Part shown: piece after piece, positions 21,388 to 31,018 of the stretch
How the letters are laid out: each line of letters begins with the position of its first letter
Numbering within the stretch: position 1 is the first letter of the stretch
Origin: Leptidea sinapis
Lineage: Eukaryota; Arthropoda; Insecta; Lepidoptera; Pieridae
NCBI RefSeq assembly: GCF_905404315.1
Contig: NC_066270.1
Coordinates: forward strand, 10,806,001-10,870,000
Direction: 5' to 3'
DNA: 64,000 nt
Translations under genes and position numbers: made by a program
The notes under the pieces: model-generated
Told to the model about the DNA's origin: nothing
Seen by the model: only the letters and a program-made list of their open reading frames with translations
Database searches by the model: none

Positions 21388-24300
21388 ATGAATCCTATGA
21401 CGTGAGTTTGTGAATTTTAGCTGAATTTCCTAATTTTAGTAGTATTTTATAAAACTTGCGGTATTTTTTAGAAACGTGAAGAATGTTTTAAAACTAAGTG
21501 AACGTGAACTAGGAAGTAACTCAAAAAGTTCCTGGCACGATCAATATAAACATAGTGCCTGGATATTCATTGGGGGGCTACCCTACGATTTAACTGAAGG
21601 AGATGTAATTTGCATATTTTCTCAGTGAGTACTCTGTGCATAAACTTTATTATACGCATTCCATTATTAGATCTGTTTCAATTAAACATATGCGAGTCAA
21701 AAAAATGTGATAATAAGTACCTCTACACTTACACCAGTTTTGTTTTCAAATGATCCTTTTTTCATGTTATATTGAATGGAATCTTATTATATTGTACTGC
21801 AGCCAATATTTACACCATACTTGTGCTGCAGAAAGGCTTATTTATATTCAGAGAAAAATTTTATGGAATAAATGTTGCTGTTGTTTTAAAAATAAAGATA
21901 GACTTGTTGTCTTTTGTTGGACAGTATATATATATACTTTTACAAGATCTCAGAAATGTGCAAGAGAAATGTATTATAGACTTCAAAAGAATTGAAAATA
22001 TTATGTGTGGATACTATCACAAAATTGTTTCTTAATAATACCACACCTTGCCAATAGAGCAATAATCTCTAAAAATACTGTAACAAAATATTAAGAATGA
22101 ATGAAGCCCACTGAGTTTCTCCCCTGATCTTCTTGCATATTTCTCCTCAATTCTGTTGCAAATATTTTCAAATGGGTGGGATTTTAAAATTTCAAAAGTG
22201 GTTTAAAATATCCTGTTTTGAATACAAATACATGAATTTGAATTATTCCAATTATACTAATTTTTGTAGAGGTATTTAAGGTAAAGTCTACCCCCCTTAT
22301 TCATAATGGTCCGCTAACTTTAAACAGCCACTAAGGAGTGTTTTTTCTCATTCTGACTTAGGTCAATAGAAGAAGACAGAGTGTGAATTAGCAATCCTTT
22401 AAGTTAGCAGACTATTATGAATAAGGGGGTACATCTTAAAGCAAATTGAGCCATTGTAAAGTTGTCCATCACAGTAATACTCCCACAGATACTTTTTTAG
22501 GTCAAATTTATCTGAGGATCATTAGGGTGAAGTAATAGCAATGATAGAGAGGGCTACTCTCTTTGTGGAATAGATACATTATTCATTCCCTCATGCATAT
22601 GGGACATGTAACCTGTTAGGGCACAGCAACATTTGAAGGCTTATGGCCATTTTTCTTAATAATCTTTTATAACTGTTTTCAAATACTTTCTATTTACATA
22701 ATATTATATTATTTTTATTTATTGGATTGTAACAAATAAATTTCGTAGATATTATTATTCTTTAAGACAGTTTTGAGGTGGCTATTGGATAGTATATAAT
22801 ATAAAGTGACATTACTTTTTAGGTATGGTGAAATAGTAAACATTAATCTGGTAAGAGATAAGGCAACTGGAAAATCAAGAGGATTTGCATTTATTTGTTA
22901 CGAAGATCAAAGATCTACCATACTTGCTGTTGATAATTTAAATGGAATCAAGGTATGTCATCTCATATCTATACTAAAACATAAATCTGTAGCTTCTGCC
23001 TGTAAAGTCCTCGAATAGGAACCGCAAACTGGAAGACACAGTGTTGGTATGCCCCCCCACAAGATGGACAGAACAGAATTTGCCCTGTACTTTCCCCAGG
23101 GCGTAAAAAGAATAAGGGAGACCCAGACCCATGGTGTCGTAAGAGGCGACTAAGGGCTTCTTAGAAGTGGGAGAGTCATGATGCCGTCTTTTGACGTCAG
23201 CACAGTCGGGCCAGACTCGTCCTGGTTAATTACCACACTCGCACAGAATACCGGCGTGGAGTAGCGGCCTAGTGCCGCTATGTTTCGCATAGGTTAGTGT
23301 CGAGGACCGATGGGCATTCCCCGCCACATTACACGCCACAAGTTAGGATATCATCCTCACCATCTGGATGTGTGGTGGTCCTCCACAGTGCGGTTTTCAA
23401 GGAGCTTTCTTCCACGTACTACAAAGCTGTGGGATGAGCTTCCTTATGCGGTGTTTCCGCGACGATACGACATAGGTACCTTCAAAAAAAGCGCGTACAC
23501 CTTCCTTAAAGGCCGGCAACACTCCTGTGATACCGCTGGTGTTGCAAGAGATTGTGGGCGGCGGTGATCACTTAACAACAGGTCCTTACGCTCGTTTGTC
23601 CTCCTATTCCGTTAAAAAAAAAAGACTCTGGTCAAGATCACCAGAATAGGTTGTATAAAGGCAGCACTTGACACATCATCATGGGGCCTATAGTATTACA
23701 TCGACTAGATGTAACAGTGCCGGCCACGGGATCATCCAAAGGGAAACAAATCTTGCCCCAAGGGTAGGATTAAAAAAAAAGGAATGCATCCTATTCCAAT
23801 CTGCCGACTTACAGTGCCAAACGCAACCGGTCACTGGTGGTCTGCGACATGGGTGTCTGGTTTACCGGGAGTTGTGGTCTTAGGCCTTAGAAGTTAGTTG
23901 TATGTGTAGTATGATACATCTATATATTAGCAAATCACCTTTGTTCTAAGAAGTTCTTGAGGGGCTCGTCTTTTAAATATTTTCCTTTTGGTAGTTTCTC
24001 AATTAAGTTTGTCTTTAACTTCATCAATGACCGTTTTAATTTTTAGATCGCGACGTATGTTGCTATATACTTATCACACCCTTTTTATATTCTGAGCATA
24101 AGTATTGCAAGATATTGCCATATATCAAATTTGAAGACTACTAATCATTATCCATCTATTAGATAATAAAAAGTCCACTGTACCATAATCGTTAAGCTAT
24201 ATGTAGATAACCTGTATAGCCGAGTGGTTACGGATCCTACCTACTAAGCTAGAGGTCCCGGCTTGGAATCCCGGTAGGTGCAAGCATTTATTTGATGAAT

Positions 24301-26872
24301 ATGGATGTTCGTTTCCGAGTCATGGATGTTTAAGTTTTAATTTATGATTATGTATTTATGTATGTTTAAGTAAGTATATTGTATTAAATGTATCTGTCTT
24401 GCAACCCATAACACAGGCTATATATGCCTAATTTGGGGCAAGATAATTTGTGTAAAGTGTGTCAATATTATAGTCAGTAAGGCGAGAATACTGTTTTTAC
24501 CTCTAGGCGGGCGACGTCTGCCATTTTACAACTGCGCGTATGCGAGAAACTTCTTGCCTCCCAAAGTGGCTGCACCAAACCGATAGGACAGAGACCTACA
24601 AGCTAGGAGCATACTCCCTTATAACTTACGAAGTCTTTAGGTGGTTGCCTCACTACTTTGTCACATGAACCTCTTGCCCGTTTGCCCCCTCTAATATATA
24701 AAAAAATAGTTGGGTTATAATGGAAAAAAATATCCAACACTCACTATGATTATTATGAGTCAGTTCTTTCTGCTTAGCTGTGCCGGATGTGCAACCCATA
24801 ACACAGGCTATTTAAGCCTAATTTGGGGCAAGATAATTTGTGTAAAGTGTGTCAATATTATAGTCAGTAAGGCGCGAATACTGTTACCTCTAGGCGGGCG
24901 CCCCCAAGTTTCTTCTATTTGACCATATACAACGAAGAGCGACTCGAACATCGACGTTTAAGTTATCTCCGGTCAGATGGATCGTTTGGCGTTGCGTATA
25001 GATGTGGGTTCTCTAAGCAGCAATTCCACTGAACATTACGTCGAACGAAGTTCCTGCAACTGCGCGTATGCGAGAAACTTCTTGCCTTCAAAGTGGCTGC
25101 ACCAAACCAATAGGACAGAGACCTACAAGCTAGGAGCATACTCCCTTATAACTTAATCCGAAGTCTTTAGGTGGTTGTCTCACCACTTCACATGAAGGTC
25201 TTGCCCATTTGCCCCCTCTAATATATAAAAAAAAATGTTGGGTCATAATGGAAAAAAATATCCAACACTCACTATGATTATTATGAGTCAGTTCTTTCTG
25301 CTTAGCTGTGCCGGATTAAGCCCAAGGTCTGCTATGAGATTAAAGTGTTAATTAACTTAATACTCAATACCTCTTGTTTTTGTAGGGTTATTTTTTATTG
25401 AACTATATTTACAGACAAGTATTATAATAAGTACTTAAATTTCTATCAGCCCAATTGAAATATTAAAAATTACATCAAACTTAAACAAATATGTTGCAGC
25501 TTTTGTTTGCAAACAAATAATAAAAAACTGTGAAACTTGGTAGGTCATTCACCAATATTATAGGAGTATATATTTACTTTCATTTAGTTGTTTACTTGCT
25601 TTTGAATTTTGAAGTAAGAATACTTTTGGTCGAGAATGCTTGCTTAATCTCCAACTTCTCTTCGTCTTCAATATAATATGGCAGGAGTTGGTTGTCTATT
25701 GTAGCGATAGGTGGTTGGATAAGTATCAAATAAAATTTGAAAACAAAATTTATGAACGGTAGATGAAGCCATAACCTGAGTTGTAACAAGGTATACAAGA
25801 ATTATCAACGATACGTCACTCGAACGGTTGGTTCGGCTGGAAGGGCGCTCGCACGGAACACGAAAGGCTGTGACCTTTTAATTCATAAATTTTATTTGTT
25901 TAATTAATCCCAGCATTCATAAATTCTATTTGTGTAATTAATACCCGAATTGAGGGTTATCACTAAAAATAACAAATTGTTAATTATTTTTAGGTATTAT
26001 TATTAGTAGTTATGTGTAGTATATTCTTCAATATTATCGGCTCTTAGACACACGCGTCCACTCACTTCCGTCGCTCACAGCGAACTGACTGTATCACGAC
26101 CGCACGTGCGGTAGAGATGACATAATGCTTCCTTCTCTTTCACTCACATACACTACAACGTGTACGTTGACTTTGGCAACTAGCTTTTAGCTGACATTGA
26201 TTTATGGTCATCATGAAATCAGATACACTATGTTATATATACACATTTCACTTCACTCAAATACATATCACTTAAAGAACACTCAGGCAGAAGTGGATAT
26301 GTGGGGCCTGTAGCAATTATTATTACTCTTACTACATTGTTGGTGATAATAGTTGTAAGTTGCGGCATAGACACAGCTAGTAATATAATAATGCATATAT
26401 TGTTATAGATTTTGGGTAGAACAATTCGTGTGGATCATTGTGAACAGTACAAGCTGTGTCTATACACAGCTAGTAATATAATAATGCATATATTGTTATA
26501 GATTTTGGGTAGAACAATTCGTGTGGATCATTGTGAACAGTACAAAGCACCCAATGCAGAAATAAGCAAGCTGGATGATGTCACAGCTGCATTGAGAATG
26601 GAAGGATGTGCACCTGTTGTACAACCTGTACATGAGGTACAGGTTAAGAAGGTATAACATATTCAGTTATTTTAACTAAAAAAAACAATTGAATCAGAGT
26701 TCCACTAAGACTATATCAGATGTCGTTAGAAATTAAAATAATTTAATTATTCAATTGTCTGCAGGAAACTGAGAAGAAAGAAAAGACAAAGAAGAACAAA
26801 GAAAAGAAAAGTAAGAAGAAGAAGAAAAAGAAGAGAAGTAGAAGTTCAGATTCTTCGAGTTCAAGCAATTGA
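21388..26872 (+). CDS. RBMX2: RNA-binding motif protein, X-linked 2 (RBMX2 / yeast Ist3-Snu17 homologue)
   Basis: Nuclear splicing factor; its homologue Snu17/Ist3 is the core of the RES complex of the activated spliceosome. Five coding exons: 21388-21401, 21472-21624, 22823-22952, 26502-26651, 26765-26872, all GT..AG, giving 184 residues. The N-terminus MNPMTNVKNVLKLSERELG and the SWHDQYKHSAWIFIGGL stretch are the family signature. The RRM spans about residues 34-112, with RNP2 IFIGGL (36-41) and RNP1 KSRGFAFIC (73-81), followed by GRTIRVDHCEQYKAP. The C-terminus is Lys-rich and ends in an Arg/Ser tail (SRSSDSSSSSN). It is short compared with vertebrate RBMX2 but similar to yeast Ist3. Introns 2 and 3 carry transposons, and exon 4 has a duplicated acceptor 93 bases upstream whose use would give a premature stop. 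Confidence 0.95.
21775..22250 (+). pseudogene. LINE-C ORF2 tail in RBMX2 intron 2
   Basis: Plus-strand pieces read GILLYCTAANIYTI, LREKFYGINV and, after breaks, QEKCIIDFKRI, matching the LINE-C tail at 27.8 kb. A 3' UTR with the GCCCACTGAGTTTCT box and TTTGAATTA follows. Same sense as the host gene. Confidence 0.7.
22291..22429. mobile_element. 139-bp MITE, copy 1 (RBMX2 intron 2)
   Basis: Inverted ends CCCCCTTATTCATAAT-GTC-GCTAACTT at both sides, flanked by TA, fit a mariner-type MITE. Copy 2 lies at 50398-50532 in opposite orientation. Confidence 0.75.
22996..23071 (+). mobile_element. RTE-like LINE 3' part, split copy (left piece)
   Basis: AAAGTCCTCGAATAGGAACC..CTGGAAGACACAGTGTTGG matches the 49.7-kb copy (VLEWRPRTGRRSVG-type coding). 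It is cut by the LINE-A copy at 23072-23626 and resumes at about 23627 with CTCTGGTCAAGATCACCAG. Confidence 0.65.
23072..23626 (+). mobile_element. Internally deleted LINE-A copy in RBMX2 intron 3
   Basis: The first part (to about 23310) is the LINE-A endonuclease start region, with TGGTGTCGTAAGAGGCGAC and the CGGGCCAGACTCGTCC stretch also found at 20.7 kb. It jumps at GTGTCGAGGACCG directly to the ORF2 C-terminus. 23310-23567 encodes RHKLGYHPHHLDVWWSST, LPRTTKLWDELPYAVF and RRYDIGTFKKSAYTFLKG and ends CGRR. A-run tail follows. About 2.5 kb of the element is missing. Confidence 0.8.
23627..23660 (+). mobile_element. RTE-like LINE 3' part, split copy (right piece)
   Basis: Continues the sequence interrupted at 23071; compare GGTCAAGATCGCAGGAATACG at 49.8 kb. 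Confidence 0.5.
23708..23870 (-). pseudogene. LINE-A linker-region fragment, minus strand
   Basis: Plus-strand text GGATCATCCAAAGGGAAACA, CCCCAAGGGTAGGAT and GTGGTCTGCGAC matches 20120-20255 of the main LINE-A copy in the same orientation, so the element is antisense to RBMX2. Confidence 0.75.
24209..24480 (+). mobile_element. SINE-2 (tRNA-derived), full-length copy
   Basis: The head is tRNA-like: A-box TAGCCGAGTGGTTA and B-box-like GGAATCCCGG. It is followed by the family body TTTCCGAGTCATGGATG and TGGGGCAAGATAATTTGTGT. The head does not fold as a sound tRNA and lacks a proper acceptor stem, so it is a SINE. Confidence 0.85.
24401..24788 (+). repeat. Local duplication, copy 1 (SINE-2 tail plus LINE tail)
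   Basis: From GCAACCCATAACACAGGC to GCTGTGCCGGAT. Contains the SINE-2 3' part, a LINE-B-like 3' end (ACTGCGCGTATGCGAGAAAC..TTTGCCCCCTCTAATATA plus A-run) and a unique-looking stretch with TATCCAACACTCACTATG. Confidence 0.85.
24791..25316 (+). repeat. Local duplication, copy 2 (with 138-bp extra segment)
   Basis: Same order as copy 1, directly repeated and abutting it. It keeps about 138 bases, roughly 24900-25055, that copy 1 lacks; these encode a LINE tail motif (DRLALRIDVGSL), so copy 1 has a deletion or copy 2 is closer to the ancestor. Confidence 0.85.
25317..25812. other. RBMX2 intron 3, unassigned part
   Basis: AT-rich; short frames without motifs. Confidence 0.4.
25813..25960 (+). 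mobile_element. SINE-3 (tRNA-like head) copy
   Basis: TCACTCGAACGGTTGG..GGAAGGGCGCTCGCACGGAAC followed by AATTCATAAATTTTATTTG..GTAATTAATACCCGAATTG..GGGTTATC. It is the sense version of the copy at 55163-55295. The B-box region is decayed here. Confidence 0.6.
25961..26370. other. RBMX2 intron 3, unassigned 3' part
   Basis: Includes a GC-richer stretch with CACGTGCGGTAGAGATGAC; nothing recognised. Confidence 0.35.
26371..26545 (+). repeat. Tandem duplication of the RBMX2 exon 4 acceptor
   Basis: Two identical 82-base copies, 26371-26452 and 26464-26545, each contain the intron end (ATATTGTTATAG) and the first 44 bases of exon 4. The 11 bases between them form, with the flanks, a hairpin AGCTGTGT-CTAT-ACACAGCT. 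Splicing to the upstream copy would read on through the spacer and the second intron end to TAG, truncating the protein inside the RRM. Only the downstream copy gives full-length RBMX2. Confidence 0.95.
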
Positions 26873-27842
26873 ATTTAACTTTTAATGGAAAGAAAATAAT
26901 TAATTTTTGACACACGTATACCTAATACATTTTCTATTTTTATATAGGTCCTTTTCTTTAACTTGTAACATAAATGATAGTAGCATTTATAACCAAAGCT
27001 GTTACAGATACGCCCCGTCGCGGTATTGTTGCGGCGCCCATTAGTACCCATGTCAAATCGATCTGTAAACAACTTTTTTATAAGAATACATGTATGTACA
27101 TCTGACAGACATCTGGGACAGGCGCCTTAAAGTGACGTTTTCAGAAGACTGTAGAGCCATCTGTTAGTTGGCCCGAAAATGAAAGATTTGTCAGCTGCCA
27201 CTCGCTTTGAAACCTTTCAACTTTTCTTTATTTGTGTCACTGGTCATAAAATGGCGGCTACTTCTAGCGTTTGCGCATGTATGTAGCTCTCGTGTTCCAT
27301 TTTGCATATTTACACTACTAAATCTACCCTTTATGTTCTATGTTGTGACAAAATTGAATAACAAACTCTACGCGCAATTTCAACATGGTAAATAATTGCA
27401 ATTACAAACATTTTTAGTAGAGTTAGTTATTTAATTGCGTCACAACATTAAAAATTAATTTTATAATTCCGAGCTTATACACAGTTATTTTCGGGGCCAA
27501 TCTCCAGATGGCGCTAGTTTTCAAATAGACAGCTCATAATGCGTAGAGAGGGCTCTATTTTCCCTATATATTATTATATTCTTTGGTTCAGCTTAACAAT
27601 GGAATATGAAGGAATGTCCTGAGGAGTAGTAGGAGAATAATATACAGTACACGGTCATAGAACATTTAAAAGTGAACTAAGTAGACATAAACACATTGCT
27701 TACGAAAATCATGAGAAGTAGAATAAAGACACATTAAGAATATTAATGAACCTATGTATAACAGTTAATTTTATTAAACAATGACTTGTACTTGGATTTA
27801 AACATAAGTCATGTCTATACATATATTTCTTTATCATAGTAT
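26873..27842. other. Region downstream of RBMX2
   Basis: Should begin with the RBMX2 3' UTR. A GC-richer patch at about 27000-27180 has no recognised motif. Confidence 0.4.
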
Positions 27843-28500
27843 TATGTCCTATGGTATATTGTTATGGGGCAGTGCGGCCGATATTAATACCATCTTTTTG
27901 CTGCAGAAGAGGGCTATTCGCATGATTTATAACCTAGGTCCTAAAGAATCATTAAGAGAAAAATTTTAAGAAATAAACATTTTTACTGTTGCTTCTCAAT
28001 ACATTTTTGATAATATTCTGTATATTCATAAGCACATTGAGGAATTTTCTAGAAACTGTGACATTCACAATGTTAACACGAGGAACAAACATAAACTTGT
28101 TATACCTACTACTCGGTTGGGTCGAGTTAGTAAGTCTTTTGTTGGGCGATGTATAAGCTTCTACAATATGATCCCAGAAAATGTACAAAACAAATGTGTT
28201 ACGAAATTTAAAAGAATTGTTAAACAACGTTTGTGTGGGAAAGGTTATTATAGCATAAACGATTTTCTTAATTACACCACGGACTGGGCGAATAAAGCGA
28301 ACACCCTCAGGCTCTTTAATTATAAATGTTTATTGTACGATATCACACTGTAATCTATATTTTATATTTAAAAAAAAGCCCGCTGAGTTTCTTGCGCCCA
28401 TTCTGACAGGTCTGAGGCAGTCTCTTTTGAATGGGTGGTAGTTTTTGACGTTCAATAAGTGATTTTAAATCCTATTTTGAATAAAAATATTTGAATTTAA
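27843..28500 (+). pseudogene. LINE-C ORF2 C-terminus and 3' UTR, plus strand
   Basis: Reads SYGILLWGSAADINTIFLLQ, KRAIRMIYNLGPKES, one stop, then INIFTVASQYIFDNILYIHK, HKLVIPTTRLGRVSKSFVG, RCISFYNMIPENVQNK and CGKGYYSINDFLNYTTDW. This is a typical non-LTR C-terminus after the RT domain. The UTR carries CCCGCTGAGTTTCTTGCGCC and ends in ATTTGAAT repeats. 5'-truncated. Confidence 0.85.
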
Positions 28501-28639
28501 ATTTTCCTATCACCTCTTACCATTCCCTCTTTATTTTTTTTTCAATTGTTTCTAAGTCTATCTGTTACTGTCAATGTTTGTCAAAGATGGGATTTTATCT
28601 CGGCATAGCCTATCATAAATGTGGTACTGTATGGTGTAC

Positions 28640-29098
28640 TATATTTTAAATCCAAATATTCTGAATCAAAACAGGATATTAAATTAATTTTTTAAAAGTC
28701 AAAAGCCATTCGGAAATGGATTTCTCAGACCCGATTACCTTGTATGTACTTGAATGGTAGGTTAAATATTTTTTGTAATGTAATTTAATATAATTACCAC
28801 TAGCTTGAAGAACATTCAATGAGCAGCAACCTAATGAACCATGAATCCTTGTTCGCTTCATTCCCAGTATGTATCATTAAGAAAATCATTTATGTTATAA
28901 TAATCTTTACCACACAAACGTTTTTTAACAATTCTTTTAATTTCGTAACACAAAAAAATTTTGTACATTTTCTGGGATCATGTTGTAAAATCATATACAC
29001 ACCACCCAATAAAAGGCTTACTAACTTGACTGAGTAGTAGGCATAACAAGTTTATGTTTGGTCCTCATGTTAATATTATGAGTGTCACAGTTTCTAGT
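28640..29098 (-). pseudogene. LINE-C ORF2 tail and 3' UTR, minus strand
   Basis: Inverse of the previous feature: plus-strand text carries the antisense of GKGYYNINDF, NMIPENVQN and the terminal UTR. The two copies face each other tail to tail, 140 bases apart. Confidence 0.75.
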
Positions 29099-30094
29099 TT
29101 GACACTGACAAACACTGGTTAAGGAAATAAGACCCCAAGAGTTCAACAAATAGTTTTATTACTTAAATAGAACACTTTTCAATAAATATAATCTGATTAT
29201 CACTAATAGAGATCATAATTAATCAGGTACTTATGGACACAAAACATTAGGTAATTAGGTACATCATATAATAAAGACTGACATTAAAATAATGAGATAA
29301 ACTGTAGAAACACTTATCTACAAAAATATCTAAAAGCAGTTTTAAATTTATTCAAATGGAGTTAGTTCTTTTCATCATTTCAGACAAAATGATTATACAT
29401 TAAAAGGACCTAAAATTGGTATCTGCAAGGTGATACTACTAAAGTATGAAAAATAAATTAGCAACAACATTTAGTGTAAAAAAACTAGGTAATTTAACCC
29501 ATAATCAAATAATTTAAATTAAATAGTATTTATTTAATGACAATACTTAGCTATTCCAACCGTAGAGAAAAATAAACTTGGAAATATATTTTATCTCATA
29601 AATGAGACAGTTCTTGTCATTTGATTAACAAAGTTAAAAGCACTGATAAGAAAGCAACAGCCTTTTACATAGGAGACTTGGCATTGTAATTCCATTCATT
29701 GAAAGTTTCAGGAATTCAAACTTGAGAGAAAAATTCTATAGACCCACTGGTTTCACAATATAGACGATTTTAGAATATTTTTATGCGAGAAATTTTTTAA
29801 AAAGATAAAACATGCACTACACAAATTATAAGAAGTAAGACTGTTTCGAGATATACAAACTGTTAAGCTTCTCAAACTTCCAAAGCACAACACTGTTTAA
29901 AATTACAAATAACAAAAGATGTTTATTACATTATACATGAAGCAAGTGATCTTATTTGTTTAAAAACATTACAGACTTGCTAAGGGCCTTATTGTATCTC
30001 CATTAATTATAAATTAAAATGCTGGATCCCGAAAATAGGTGAAATACAATGTTTAGGATTTATCATTACTGCTCTACCCAAATTATTTAAGTTA
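29099..30094. other. Unassigned sequence downstream of INPP1
   Basis: AT-rich, about 1 kb. Could include distal INPP1 3' UTR; no frame or repeat recognised. Confidence 0.4.
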
Positions 30095-30474
30095 CCGCGC
30101 CATGATATTAGCAAGTGAAGCACCTTTATGCTAGTGTGTATGCAGTTACGGGGCATACTAGTTACACAATTTTTTCTCCCTTAAATAATCATATGTGGCC
30201 ACAAATACTTATATAGTATCGTTTTTACACTTTTCACAACACACGACGGCATTTTTAAAATATTTTATTGAGACACAAACTGATCTGGCACAGACAATGA
30301 CAATTTTCATAATGGCCGCCTATCGGCCTGTAGTCGTGTAAGTGTGTGTGGCCATAGCCCCACGCACACATTTATTATTTACATGTTAATCAGCAGATTA
30401 ACGAAACAAGCCTGTTTTGGTGCTACACTGTTATGTAAGGTGACAAGGAGTCCTTATTTTTTTACTAGTCCGTG
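30095..30474 (-). mobile_element. P-like MITE, copy 2
   Basis: Right end keeps the terminal CACGGACTAG (reverse complement), T-run and GGACTCC. The left end is truncated to CCGCG. A THAP-like start MPSCVVK is present on the minus strand near 30250 with a one-base frame change. Confidence 0.65.
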
Positions 30475-30673
30475 GTTGAGACATAAAGTTTGGATTTAGA
30501 TAAAATATGGTGTCTCAGAGCTTTGAATTTGAATAATTAAATTTTTGGACTTTATAGTAATGAACAAAGATCACCCTTATCCAACATCCATGGACTACGA
30601 ACAATACTCTGAAAATATATTTTTGACAATGTGTGAACGTCTAGCAAGATAAAAAATAGTTATAACTTACTTT

Positions 30674-30969
30674 TTAAGTTTCCAGAATCGATTTAATTTC
30701 ATCAAAAACAGATTGTTTTGTAAAAGCTACCACTCCATCATTGTTACAATATTTTTGGGTTGGCAATTCTTTAGCATCGTTATAAGTAATAGTTCTGTAG
30801 TTTTTATAAGATGTAACATCACCCCCCAAGGAGCGAATTATACCATGGGGTGCACATGTATCCCAGCGGAATGTTCCCTTGGAAACAAAATAGGCTGCTG
30901 CTTCACCTTAAAATAAAAATTAAGTATTTATAGTTAGGAATAAATATTGATAAAATTTCAACTATTCAT

Positions 30970-31018
<49 letters not shown>

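Noticed and set aside
24209..24300. tRNA gene candidate
   Set aside because: A- and B-like boxes exist but arms do not pair well and the sequence continues into the SINE-2 body.
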